47,431 nt of DNA from Erysipelotrichaceae bacterium. Its GTDB lineage: Bacteria; Bacillota_I; Bacilli_A; Erysipelotrichales; Erysipelotrichaceae. Shown here one piece after another: positions 7,703-16,335 of this stretch (position 1 is its first letter; every line of letters begins with the position of its first letter). The notes beneath the pieces were generated by a model. That model saw only the letters and a list, made by a program, of their open reading frames with translations, did no database searches and was not told the DNA's origin. Made by a program: the position numbers and the translations under genes. The DNA lies in the NCBI GenBank assembly GCA_017441765.1, contig JAFRVK010000003.1:1-47431 (forward strand), in the 5' to 3' direction.

Positions 7703-8278
7703 TCATTCAAACTCGATCTGTCCGTCATCGGACATGCTCTTGACCCTGGCCAGGACCTGAACCGGATAGCCAAGATCCGCGATCCTTTTCTCGCCGGGCT
7801 GGTACGTCTTGCAGACGACGGAACCGCAGCCCACGATATGCGCGCCTGCCTGCTTGCAGATCTCGATCAGGGAATTCATCGCCTCTCCATTGGCCAGGAA
7901 ATCATCCAGGATCAGCACTTCATCTTCTTCATTCAGATACTCTTTTGCCACCTGTACCGTATATTCGATATTCCTGGTATAGGAATGTTCCTTGGCCTCG
8001 TAGGTGTTCTTGTTCATGTTCGCAGCAACGGTCTTCTTCGCAAAAACGACCGGGATATAATCAAAAAAACGGGCAGCGCTTGAAGCGATCGCGATCCCGC
8101 TGGATTCGATCGTCAGTATCTTGGTCGGGTGGGTATCTTTGAACAGTTCATAAAACTCTTTACCGATCTCATCCATCAGTTTCACATCGATCTGATGATT
8201 CAGAAAACTGTCGATTTTCAGAATATCACCGGGTAATACCTTGCCATCTTTACGGATCCTGTCTTCTAATAAGCGCAT
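7703..8278 (-). CDS. xpt: Xanthine phosphoribosyltransferase
   Basis: A 191-aa type I phosphoribosyltransferase that makes XMP from xanthine and PRPP. The N-terminal part (VLPGDILKIDSFLNHQID) is diagnostic of Xpt, and the PRPP loop is EVLILDDFLANGEA near residue 125. Length equals that of Bacillus Xpt. The SD AAAGGAG is 7 bases upstream. In many Bacillota this gene sits behind a guanine riboswitch; here only about 75 bases separate it from the divergent lipid kinase, and no riboswitch is visible. With the nucleoside hydrolase and guanine deaminase in this window it forms a dispersed purine salvage set. Confidence 0.93.
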   Translation of the reverse strand: MRLLEDRIRKDGKVLPGDILKIDSFLNHQIDVKLMDEIGKEFYELFKDTHPTKILTIESSGIAIASSAARFFDYIPVVFAKKTVAANMNKNTYEAKEHSYTRNIEYTVQVAKEYLNEEDEVLILDDFLANGEAMNSLIEICKQAGAHIVGCGSVVCKTYQPGEKRIADLGYPVQVLARVKSMSDDGQIEFE

Positions 8279-8338
8279 ATCTTGTCTCCTTTACTCTCTT
8301 ATACTATCACAAGTCATTATTCCTGTTACGGGAAGCTT

Positions 8339-8347
8339 TGTTATAAT
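8339..8347 (+). promoter_or_regulatory. Extended -10 promoter of the lipid kinase gene
   Basis: TGTTATAAT ends at 8347, 6 bases before the GTG start at 8354. The spacing predicts transcription starting at the start codon. Confidence 0.65.
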
Positions 8348-8353
8348 GAAGAG

Positions 8354-9235
8354 GTGAAATACTTATATGTCGTAAACCGTTTCTATTTCAAAGAAAAAAC
8401 GGATGAGATCATCAAAACGTTAGAGAAAGTATCGCTGGAATTCGGTCGTGATTTCGAGATCCTTGTCAATGATACGATCGGAGATGCGCTGCTGAACAAA
8501 GAGATGTTCAAGGACCGCGAGTGTATCGTCACAGCGTTGGGCGGAGATGGCTCGGTGAACCGCATCCTGAACAATATCGTGGATACGAAGAACATTCTTT
8601 CGTATATCCCGATCGGTACAGGAAATGATTTCTATCGTGGAAATCTGGAAGTCCTGGAGAATGGGATCCATGATGTGGATCTGATCAGGATCAATGATAC
8701 CTGGTGCATCAATATCGCCTGTTTCGGGATCGATGCGGATATCGCCAATGACGACCGTTTCATCCACAACAAACTGATCCCTGAAAGCATGCGTTACAAT
8801 GCTGCTGTCGTCTATCATTTCCTGACTTATAACGGAAGACGAATGAAGATCAGCTGCAACGATGAAGTCTATGACCGGGATTATACGACGGTCGTGGTCG
8901 CCAACAGCAGGTATTACGGAAGCGGATACAAGGTATCTCCGTTCAGCGAGATCGATGACGGAATGATGGAGGTCTATCTGGTCGATCGTTTGAATAAAGC
9001 AAACATGGCAAAAGTGATCCTGTCGATGAAGGATGCGAGCCATTTGAAGAATCCAGCTGTCAAGGCGTTACAGACAGACAGGCTTGTCATCAGCGCGGAT
9101 ACGCCTTTTACTGCCAATATCGATGGCGAACTACTGACAGCAGATCGTTTCGAGATACAGATTATACCGAAAAAAGTCCGATTGGACTTCGATACGGATT
9201 TCATTAAGAAAGTAAGGGAAGTGAAATACAGCTAG
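8354..9235 (+). CDS. Diacylglycerol kinase family lipid kinase
   Basis: A 293-aa cytosolic lipid kinase of the DagK/YegS type, expected to phosphorylate diacylglycerol or a related lipid for phospholipid recycling. The nucleotide loop ALGGDGSVNRILN is near residue 60, and PIGTGNDFYRG near residue 87. I choose GTG at 8354 as start: the protein then begins (M)KYLYVVNRFYF, as in relatives, and no in-frame ATG lies nearby. Upstream codons overlap the -10 box. There is no separate SD, so a leaderless mRNA with a GTG start is likely. Confidence 0.88.
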   Translation: MKYLYVVNRFYFKEKTDEIIKTLEKVSLEFGRDFEILVNDTIGDALLNKEMFKDRECIVTALGGDGSVNRILNNIVDTKNILSYIPIGTGNDFYRGNLEVLENGIHDVDLIRINDTWCINIACFGIDADIANDDRFIHNKLIPESMRYNAAVVYHFLTYNGRRMKISCNDEVYDRDYTTVVVANSRYYGSGYKVSPFSEIDDGMMEVYLVDRLNKANMAKVILSMKDASHLKNPAVKALQTDRLVISADTPFTANIDGELLTADRFEIQIIPKKVRLDFDTDFIKKVREVKYS

Positions 9236-9259
9236 ATCAGGGATTCCTGATCTTTTTTA
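9234..9259. terminator. Bidirectional terminator between lipid kinase and phosphatidyltransferase genes
   Basis: Stem AGATCAGG / CCTGATCT with a GATT loop, followed by a T run on the plus strand. It overlaps the end of the lipid kinase frame and the 3' end of the converging gene. Confidence 0.8.
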
Positions 9260-9772
9260 TGTGTTTTCTTTTTTTGTGAAAATGTAACGCAATTCATCAA
9301 ACAGCGAGATATAGGCAATCAGCAGGATGAACAGGCTGTAATACAGAAGATACGATGTTTTCAGCATCATCGGCAACAGAAACAGCAATAGTCCTGTAGC
9401 TTTGTTCAGGATCGTATGACGGCTGGAAAATTCTTTTTTCAGCAGACCGTTCAAGATGTAGCATAAACCTCTTAAAGCCAGAATGGTTTCGATCAGAATA
9501 ATGACATAGCGAGGCAGATATTCGACCAGATACAGCCAGATCTTGCACATCATTACGCTGTAGAACAAGAGATCGGCAGCGCTGTCCAGTTTAGAACCGA
9601 GCCTGCTGACGGTATGCAGTTTGCGGGCAATAAATCCATCCAGCACATCAGTCAATCCGGTATAGATATAGACATAGAAAAAAGGAACTGACAGGGTCTT
9701 CAAAGGAAGAAGACACAAGGTGCCGACGATTCTGCTGATGGTGATGAAATTCGCTAGATTTTTTCTGATCAT
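9257..9772 (-). CDS. CDP-alcohol phosphatidyltransferase family protein
   Basis: A 171-aa integral membrane enzyme that transfers a phosphatidyl group from CDP-diacylglycerol to an alcohol. The full signature is present: DGFIARKLHTVSRLGSKLD with the following AAD supplies the DG-x2-AR-x8-G-x3-D-x3-D motif near residues 47-69. Several hydrophobic helices follow. The acceptor (glycerol phosphate, inositol or other) cannot be told from the motif, so PgsA is possible but not assigned. The start ATG overlaps the stop of the upstream MFS gene (ATGA), indicating translational coupling with that transporter. Confidence 0.82.
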   Translation of the reverse strand: MIRKNLANFITISRIVGTLCLLPLKTLSVPFFYVYIYTGLTDVLDGFIARKLHTVSRLGSKLDSAADLLFYSVMMCKIWLYLVEYLPRYVIILIETILALRGLCYILNGLLKKEFSSRHTILNKATGLLLFLLPMMLKTSYLLYYSLFILLIAYISLFDELRYIFTKKENT

Positions 9773-10998
9773 TTCTTCTTTCTTCTTAAAAAATACAATA
9801 CGATACACAGGATGACGATCACCAGCAATGCTGCCAGGAAGATGTTTTCATTCGGCAGGAAACTGGTCGTGCCATCGGAATTGACGATGAGTTCGGCATT
9901 CTTTAAAACTCTGGCGCCTATCCATGGGCCGATGACGCCCGGAATGAAGACCTGGGCGATGATACGGATGCCCTGGAACTGTCCTGCCCGGTTTTCCGGA
10001 ATCAGATCGCGGATGATGGCGCCGAAAACAGACATGCCGCAAAGATAGCCCGACATCATCAGCATCGATCCTGCAAACACGATCGCCGTATTCCTGAACA
10101 GATACAGTAATACATATCCTCCGATCAGCATGGCCATCGGCCAGATGGCTGCGGTGTCGAAGCCTTCCTTATCGTAGACCCGCCCATAGACTGCGGTCAC
10201 GATCGCTGCCACCAGGATCGCCGGAGCCATGATCAGGACATAGTTGCTCAGGCGCAGAGTCTGTTCATAGTAGATGATTAGATAAGGCATGAAGATCTGG
10301 ATCGAAGTCCCGAAGATCGCAAAAGCCAGCAGGATCAGGTACAGGTATTTATTGTCCCTATAGGTACTGTAACGGAAACTGTACAGCATGGTTTCAAAGT
10401 AAGATTCTTTGCTCTTCTGAAGTCCCGGATCTTCTTCGATGATCGCCAGACCGCTGAAGCCGATCAGCAGGGTGCAGATTCCGATGATGTAGTAGATCAG
10501 TTGCCAGTCATGGTAGCTGTTCAGATCGAAGCCCATGAAGCTTCCGAATACGACCAGTACGGAAATCAGCGGCATCATCGAGTTGATTCCTTCGATCTTT
10601 CCGCGGTTGCTGCTGTCGCCTCTGTCGGTCAGCCAGGCATTGTAGGCTGCGTCATTGGCGGTTGAGCCAAAGAAGGTCATAACACAATCCATGAAAATCG
10701 TCAGCTGCACATTGCGGATATAGGCGAAGCTGATGATCGTCAGGCCCCAGATGATATAGCCCCAGGCCATAAACAGCTTGCGCTTGCCGACTTCATCTGA
10801 CAATGTTCCCATCACAAGGGTTGTAACTGCCGCTGTAACTGCGCTGGCCATGACCATCAGTGAAATGTCTGCCGCAGTCGCATTGAACATTTTATAGATA
10901 AACACATTGAAATACATATTCTCGACGACCCAGGCGATCTGGCCCATCAGTCCGAATATCAGCATGCCTATCCAAAACTTCCTATTTAGTTTATGCAT
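9769..10998 (-). CDS. Major facilitator superfamily transporter
   Basis: A 409-aa, 12-segment MFS permease. I start it at the ATG at 10998 because AGGAG lies 9 bases upstream; a longer frame exists but would cross the -10 box TATAAT. The conserved MFS loop between helices 2 and 3 is GTLSDEVGKRKLF. The overall pattern (QIAWVVENMYFNVFIYKMF at the N terminus) resembles the SLC45-like or sugar-transporting MFS proteins of Bacillota, but the substrate is unknown. The stop overlaps the start of the phosphatidyltransferase gene by four bases, so the two are made from one mRNA. Confidence 0.82.
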   Translation of the reverse strand: MHKLNRKFWIGMLIFGLMGQIAWVVENMYFNVFIYKMFNATAADISLMVMASAVTAAVTTLVMGTLSDEVGKRKLFMAWGYIIWGLTIISFAYIRNVQLTIFMDCVMTFFGSTANDAAYNAWLTDRGDSSNRGKIEGINSMMPLISVLVVFGSFMGFDLNSYHDWQLIYYIIGICTLLIGFSGLAIIEEDPGLQKSKESYFETMLYSFRYSTYRDNKYLYLILLAFAIFGTSIQIFMPYLIIYYEQTLRLSNYVLIMAPAILVAAIVTAVYGRVYDKEGFDTAAIWPMAMLIGGYVLLYLFRNTAIVFAGSMLMMSGYLCGMSVFGAIIRDLIPENRAGQFQGIRIIAQVFIPGVIGPWIGARVLKNAELIVNSDGTTSFLPNENIFLAALLVIVILCIVLYFLRRKKK

Positions 10999-11065
10999 CT
11001 TCTTCATCTCCTGAATACTATTATAAGTCCATGCGAAATCGATGTGTTCGTTTATGCATATATTT

Positions 11066-11079
11066 CGGGATCGATCCCG
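11066..11079. promoter_or_regulatory. 14-base palindrome upstream of the MFS gene
   Basis: The sequence CGGGATCGATCCCG is a perfect palindrome about 70 bases before the MFS start. It may be an operator or simply a small hairpin; no regulator is adjacent. Confidence 0.3.
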
Positions 11080-11173
11080 TATTTCCATTCTGTGCCTGTA
11101 TCCTTTCTCCGGCTCTCTTTTGAATAAGAAGATGTCATAGGGTTGAAAAGTCTCAAAGCGTTTTCTATCCATG

Positions 11174-11214
11174 AAAATAGGCTGTTACGACAGTGATTCG
11201 TAACAGCCTATTTT
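11174..11214. terminator. Strong bidirectional terminator of the fru operon
   Basis: A perfect 17-base-pair stem, AAAATAGGCTGTTACGA against its complement, has a 7-base loop. A and T runs at the stem ends make it work on both strands. It lies 28 bases after the fruA stop. Confidence 0.88.
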
Positions 11215-11241
11215 ACAATTCCAACAGTCTTTAAATGAACT

Positions 11242-13158
11242 CTATTCTTCGACAATATCCTTCTTCAGGACACCAAGCAATATCGCACCCAATACTGTAC
11301 CGGCTATCAGGGCAACCACATACATCACCGCGTTTCCAACAACCGGGAAGACGAAGATACCGCCATGAGGAGCCATCAGTGTGCAGTTGAAGGCCATTGA
11401 TAAGGCACCTGCCAAAGCTGAACTTGCAATACATGCCGGCAGTACATGGAGAGGATCAGCAGCCGCAAACGGAATGGCGCCTTCGGTAATGAATGAGAGA
11501 CCCATGATGAAGTTTGTCGGTCCTGATTTTCTTTCCGCTTCTGTAAATTTTTTCTTGAAAAGGATCGTAGCCAGAGCGATTGCGCAAGGAGGAACCATAC
11601 CGCCGATCATGACGGCTGCCATGATGTTGTAGTTGCCTGCAGCAATCGAAGCAACACCGAAGACATATGCAGCCTTGTTGAAAGGGCCGCCCATATCGAT
11701 AGCCATCATTCCACCGAGGATCAGACCAAGCAGGATGGAATTGGCTCCGGACAATGAGCCTAAAAAGTTATTCAGGCCTGTATTAAGCGCACCGACGATC
11801 GGTTCGATCACAAACACCATCGCCAAGCCGATCAGCAGCATGCCAAACAACGGATAGATCAGTACCGGTTTGATTCCATCAAGTGAATCCGGTATGACTT
11901 TATCAGAAACCTTCTTGAGCAGATTTACCAGATAACCGGCCAGGAAACCCGCTGCAAGAGCGCCTAAGAAACCGGACTTGCCATTAGCGGCAATAGCGCC
12001 ACCGACAAAACCGACAGCCAGACCCGGACGGTCAGCGATCGACATTGCGATGAATCCGGCCAGAACCGGCAGCATGAAGCCGAAAGCAACACCGCCGACC
12101 TGTCCTTTCAGAAAGCCTGCAAGCGCAGTCAACGATCCGAAATTGGCGCGCTGTTCCGCTGTAAGCGAGTTGATATCGAACGCCAGGCCATCGACCAGGA
12201 AGGCCAAGGCAATCAGAATGCCTCCTCCGACAACAAAAGGCAGCATATGGGAAACACCGTTCATCAGATGCTTATAGATCTGGTGGCCGCCGCTATCCTG
12301 TGCCTTTTCTTTTACAACATTGGTCGCTTTATATACAGGCGCACTGCCATTGACGATCTCATCAAGCAGTTCGTCCGGTTTGTTTATGCCTTTTGATACC
12401 TGGCATTCAACGACCTTCTTGCCATCAAAACGATCCATTGGAACATTTGTATCCGCTGCAACAATGATGCCGTCAGCTTTTTCTATCTCATGATCCGTCA
12501 GGATATTCTTGGCGCCGCCTGAGCCTCTGGTTTCGACCTTGATCTGATAACCTCTGGCCTTGGCTGCTTTCTCGATCGCCTCAGCCGCCATATAAGTATG
12601 AGCGATACCTGTAGGACAGGCTGTTACAGCCAGCACCAGATGATCGCCGCTCAGAATTTCGGTAATCGGTTCAACACTCTTTTTCGCTTGAGTTTCATCT
12701 TTGGCTGCTTCTGCTTTGTCGATGATCTTCAGGAACTCATCGGCATCTTTGGCATTCTTGAGATCGGCTACAAATCGGTCATCCATCAGCATCGTTGCGA
12801 GCTTGGATAAAATCTCCAGATGGACATTTCCCGAACTCTCCGGAGCAGCGATCAGGAATATCAGATCAACCGGATTGCCGTCAAGTGCTTCATATTCAAC
12901 ACCGCCATCAACACTCATGGCTGCCAGACCGGCTTCTTTGACGCCGGAACATCTGCCGTGCGGAATGGCGATACCGCCGCCGACACCGGTTGTGCCTTCT
13001 TCTTCTCTTGCCTCAACAGCTTCCAGATAAAGCTGTTTGTCAGAAAGCTTGCCGCTGGCTTCCATCAGATCAACCATCTGTTTCAGTACATCTTTTTTGC
13101 TGCTTGCTTTTCTTCCTAAAGCGATGCTTTCTTTCGACAATAAATCGGTAATTTTCAT
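11242..13158 (-). CDS. fruA: Fructose-specific PTS enzyme IIABC
   Basis: A 638-aa fused phosphotransferase permease that imports fructose as fructose 1-phosphate. Domain order is IIA (about 1-150, phosphorylation His in GIAIPHGR), IIB (about 165-265, phosphocysteine in TACPTGIAHTYMAAEA) and membrane IIC (about 285-635). I start it at 13158: its ATG overlaps the stop of fruK as ATGA and has GGGGAG upstream, giving the usual N terminus MKITDLL. It works with FruK, encoded just upstream. All three domains look intact. Confidence 0.95.
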   Translation of the reverse strand: MKITDLLSKESIALGRKASSKKDVLKQMVDLMEASGKLSDKQLYLEAVEAREEEGTTGVGGGIAIPHGRCSGVKEAGLAAMSVDGGVEYEALDGNPVDLIFLIAAPESSGNVHLEILSKLATMLMDDRFVADLKNAKDADEFLKIIDKAEAAKDETQAKKSVEPITEILSGDHLVLAVTACPTGIAHTYMAAEAIEKAAKARGYQIKVETRGSGGAKNILTDHEIEKADGIIVAADTNVPMDRFDGKKVVECQVSKGINKPDELLDEIVNGSAPVYKATNVVKEKAQDSGGHQIYKHLMNGVSHMLPFVVGGGILIALAFLVDGLAFDINSLTAEQRANFGSLTALAGFLKGQVGGVAFGFMLPVLAGFIAMSIADRPGLAVGFVGGAIAANGKSGFLGALAAGFLAGYLVNLLKKVSDKVIPDSLDGIKPVLIYPLFGMLLIGLAMVFVIEPIVGALNTGLNNFLGSLSGANSILLGLILGGMMAIDMGGPFNKAAYVFGVASIAAGNYNIMAAVMIGGMVPPCAIALATILFKKKFTEAERKSGPTNFIMGLSFITEGAIPFAAADPLHVLPACIASSALAGALSMAFNCTLMAPHGGIFVFPVVGNAVMYVVALIAGTVLGAILLGVLKKDIVEE

Positions 13159-14072
13159 TCTTTTTCTCCCCATGTTTTGCTGTATAATTTCTCGACATCT
13201 TCAAGTGTCGCCAGTTCTTCTTTGAATGCGCTCGCGCTTCCAGTAGCCAGGCCATATCTGAACGCCTGTCTGTAATCATGATATACCAGATAGCCATAGA
13301 GGAAACCGGCCACCATCGAATCCCCTGCTCCCACGGAATTGACAAGCTGCCCCTTTGGTGCCTGAGACTGATGGACGTTTCCGAATTCATCGATCAGCAC
13401 AGCACCATCGCCACCCATCGATACCAGGACGTTGACTGCTCCTTTTTCCTGCAGTTTCTTTGCGTACGGAACGACTTCATCTCCGCTGTTGAGCTCGACA
13501 TTGAACAGTTCCGCGATCTCATCGATGTTCGGCTTGATCAGAAACGGTTTGTATTCAAGTACATTCATCAGCAGATCTCTTGTCGCATCGACCACGATCC
13601 TGATGCCCCTTCCCTGCAGATGTTTCATGATATCCGAATACATCGTTGCCGGCATGCTTGAAGGGATGCTGCCAGCCAGACACAGCGTATCCTCGTCAGT
13701 CAGTTCATCAAGTTTCTCGTAGAGTTTTCCGATCGCTTCTTCATCGATTCGCGGACCCATGCCATTCAGTTCGCTCTCTACCTTTGATTTCAGTTTGACG
13801 TTGATCCTGGAAAAGCCATTCGCTAACGGTATCATTTCGTTCCTGATTCCTTTTTCCACAATCAGCCGCCTGATCTCTTCACCTGTAAAACCAGCCAGAA
13901 ATCCCAAAGCTGTTGTGTCCATGCCGAAATTGGACAGAACGATGGAGACATTGATACCTTTACCGCCCGGGAATATGATTTCCTTTGATGCCCGGTTGGT
14001 TTCTCCCAGCCTGAAATTTTCACAGCTCGCAATGTAATCAAGTGAAGGGTTAAAAGTGATTGTATAAATCAT
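13155..14072 (-). CDS. fruK: 1-phosphofructokinase
   Basis: A 305-aa PfkB-family kinase that converts fructose 1-phosphate to fructose 1,6-bisphosphate in the cytoplasm. Signatures are FPGGKGINVSIVLSNFG near residue 35 and NSVGAGDSMVAGF near residue 250, with the catalytic Asp. The SD AAAGGGG is 6 bases upstream. It is the first gene of the fruK-fruA operon. The usual DeoR-type repressor FruR is not next to it, so regulation must come from elsewhere. Upstream, 14073-14260 is AT-rich with no recognised regulator site. Confidence 0.95.
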   Translation of the reverse strand: MIYTITFNPSLDYIASCENFRLGETNRASKEIIFPGGKGINVSIVLSNFGMDTTALGFLAGFTGEEIRRLIVEKGIRNEMIPLANGFSRINVKLKSKVESELNGMGPRIDEEAIGKLYEKLDELTDEDTLCLAGSIPSSMPATMYSDIMKHLQGRGIRIVVDATRDLLMNVLEYKPFLIKPNIDEIAELFNVELNSGDEVVPYAKKLQEKGAVNVLVSMGGDGAVLIDEFGNVHQSQAPKGQLVNSVGAGDSMVAGFLYGYLVYHDYRQAFRYGLATGSASAFKEELATLEDVEKLYSKTWGEKE

Positions 14073-14261
14073 GTATTACCCCTTTCCCGTTCATTTCTGA
14101 TTGTTTATGAACTATATTGATGATTTATGTCTTACAGTTATATCATATCATTTTCAGTCATTATTGAGCAGAGCATGCCAAATGAAACAGGAGTGAACAT
14201 CAATGAACTGATGGAAATTTTGGAAGCCAAAAAAATCAAAGAAATATGGTTCATTGATATA

Positions 14262-14285
14262 AAACCGGCTTTTTATAGCCGGTTT
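14262..14285 (-). terminator. Terminator of the GDPD-phosphoesterase gene
   Basis: Stem AAACCGGCT / AGCCGGTTT with a TATAAAA-like loop directly after the stop at 14288; a T-rich tail follows on the minus strand. Confidence 0.8.
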
Positions 14286-14287
14286 GA

Positions 14288-16291
14288 TTAGAAATTGATA
14301 TGGAGATCTTCGCCCGCACCATAACGGATGAAGTGCAATCCGTTGTCGCTTAACAGCAGCAGATCAAACAGTTCCTGGCTTGCTGAACCGAGCTGACGCT
14401 CCGGTGTGACCATCGTATCCGGTTTCTTGCCGGCATAGTCTTCCGGTTTCATCGAACCGATGCCTATGATCGGGAATCCGTGATCCTGATTCAGAGAATC
14501 CGCATGGATATGTCCATGGATGTACGCCGTGATCTGTCCTCTTTTTTTCTGGTATTTCGACAGGACCTTCATGAGCCTGTTTTCATTGTGTATCGTTTCA
14601 CCAAGATAATTCGATTTACTGATCGGCGGAATATGGGAGAACAGGATGATGCGTTTGTCTTTCGGCGTTTTGAAGAGAAGGTGACGGAGCCAGCGTATGG
14701 TCCTCAGGGAGAAACCGTTAGGTTCATCGCTTTGCGGATCATAGGAGGAAAGGAAAATCAGCCGGTAATCGTTGCGGTCGAAACAGCGATCCTCTTCCTG
14801 CTGCTGAAGATAGAACTCTTCCGCTTCCTGGCGGGTAAAAGATCCACTGTTGTTTCTGAATGTGTTGAAATCATGATCCCCCAGACAGCGATAGACAGGG
14901 ATGCTCATACGCCGCTGCGCTGCCTTGATCCGTTTGACCAGTTCCTTGGTCTGTTCCTTGGGCATGAGACCATCTGTCAGGTCTCCCAGATCGATCAAAG
15001 CATTCGGATGGACTTTGCGGCAGAGATGCTTCATATTGGTGAGACTCTGCTCGCTGACGCTTCCGTAGGCATAGTGCAGATCGCTTGTCAGCAGGTACAG
15101 CATGTCTTCTTTCTTGCGGTACATATCGGTTTTCTTGATGACCCGTTCTTCTTCCTTGCGGAAGCATTCCGCTCTCTTGTGACTGGCAGGCATGTCCAGT
15201 ACATCGAACAGCTCTTTGAACGAATGATTCTTCCTGCCTTGCAGTTCCAGACGCAGATAGCCGTCTTCTTTCATCACGAGGCCATGTCTCTGCCAATCTT
15301 CTTCAAAGTATTCCGGAACAAACGTGCTGTAGATCGCTTCATCGTCATAGACGCCGCTGTGCAGCAGTTCAGGACGGACAGGCACGCGGTAGAAATAAGG
15401 ACGGTAACGGAGATCATAACGCGGACGCAGTATCGTTCCACGGTTCAGATAGAACGGTTCATAAAAGATAGAGGAATCTTCGGAAGGGATCATCTTTCCA
15501 TTCTGCGGGTCGATCGCATAGCCGGGCATCGCTTTCTGTTTCCTGGCCGGATCTTCTTTCAGATACAGCGGTACGTAGTCCTGAACATTGTTGGTGATAT
15601 AGTCGGTGACACCCAAACGGCGCAGTTCAGAATAACTGTAGTGGTAAGGTGTGCTTTCATCAGGACATAACGGTTCCTTGTCCGCGAGATTCCAGGCCCT
15701 TACGATATATCCTGAAGCATCGAATCCTTCCAGAGAACCGATATAGGGGTGGATCTCCTTTGTTTCCAGCTGAGCTGCCGTTTTCAGACAATCCCGCACA
15801 TCATCCGCCAGTACCGCCAGATGCGCTTTCGGGCTCAACACTTTCATCAGACGCAAAGAGTCGTGATTGAATGAGGAATAGATGATATGATCCTCCAGCT
15901 CGAATGCCTTCACCATGGACAGGACTTTCTTCTCCATTCCCGGATAAGGGACGACGCTGTTTTTCAGTTCGATATTGATGTAGGTCTCATTCTCATCCAG
16001 ACTGTTTCTGAGCAGAGAAAAAACTTCCGCCAGTGTGGGGATCCGATAGATATTCCCTTTGTATCTGATTTCTGCTTCCTTGAGTTCCTCCAGGGTATAG
16101 TCTTTGACATAGCCCTGCATATTAGTCGTTCTGTTCAGTGTCTCGTCATGGATCACGACCAGCTGATTGTCTCTGCTCAGCTGGACATCCAGTTCGATTC
16201 CGCAGATATCATATTCAAAAGCATGCTGAAAAGCTTCAAGCGTATTTTCCGGATACAGATAGCTAAGTCCCCGATGTGCCCAGTAGTTCAT
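14288..16291 (-). CDS. Glycerophosphodiester phosphodiesterase fused to a calcineurin-like phosphoesterase
   Basis: A 667-aa two-enzyme protein. Residues 1-245 are a GDPD barrel that would hydrolyse glycerophosphodiesters: AHRG, the NTLEAF Glu, GIELDVQLS and VVIHDETLNRTT carry the metal and catalytic residues. Residues about 390-610 are a metallophosphoesterase: SDLH, LGDLTDG, GDHD (where GNHE/D is usual), FSHIPP and GHIHAD supply the two-metal site. The connecting 145 residues are Tyr/Arg-rich and unrecognised. No signal peptide is visible, so it is probably cytoplasmic. The SD AAGGAAG precedes the ATG, with TATAAT upstream. The first halves of such proteins are common; the fusion is unusual. 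Confidence 0.88.
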   Translation of the reverse strand: MNYWAHRGLSYLYPENTLEAFQHAFEYDICGIELDVQLSRDNQLVVIHDETLNRTTNMQGYVKDYTLEELKEAEIRYKGNIYRIPTLAEVFSLLRNSLDENETYINIELKNSVVPYPGMEKKVLSMVKAFELEDHIIYSSFNHDSLRLMKVLSPKAHLAVLADDVRDCLKTAAQLETKEIHPYIGSLEGFDASGYIVRAWNLADKEPLCPDESTPYHYSYSELRRLGVTDYITNNVQDYVPLYLKEDPARKQKAMPGYAIDPQNGKMIPSEDSSIFYEPFYLNRGTILRPRYDLRYRPYFYRVPVRPELLHSGVYDDEAIYSTFVPEYFEEDWQRHGLVMKEDGYLRLELQGRKNHSFKELFDVLDMPASHKRAECFRKEEERVIKKTDMYRKKEDMLYLLTSDLHYAYGSVSEQSLTNMKHLCRKVHPNALIDLGDLTDGLMPKEQTKELVKRIKAAQRRMSIPVYRCLGDHDFNTFRNNSGSFTRQEAEEFYLQQQEEDRCFDRNDYRLIFLSSYDPQSDEPNGFSLRTIRWLRHLLFKTPKDKRIILFSHIPPISKSNYLGETIHNENRLMKVLSKYQKKRGQITAYIHGHIHADSLNQDHGFPIIGIGSMKPEDYAGKKPDTMVTPERQLGSASQELFDLLLLSDNGLHFIRYGAGEDLHINF

Positions 16292-16335
16292 TTATCTTCC
16301 TTCATCATTATATACTGCACGTTCCGAAAACGAGA

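Noticed and set aside
8279-8353. Guanine riboswitch before xpt
   Set aside because: The space is about 75 bases, shared with a divergent promoter, and shows no aptamer.
14127-14291. 54-residue frame between fruK and the GDPD gene (MSYSYIISFSVIIEQSMPNE...)
   Set aside because: Its last codons are the terminator hairpin of the GDPD gene and no SD precedes it; part of it looks protein-like, so a gene remnant cannot be excluded, but support is too thin.
14480-15670. 396-residue open frame on the plus strand
   Set aside because: It is antisense to the GDPD-phosphoesterase gene, has no SD or family motif, and follows from the codon bias of the real gene.
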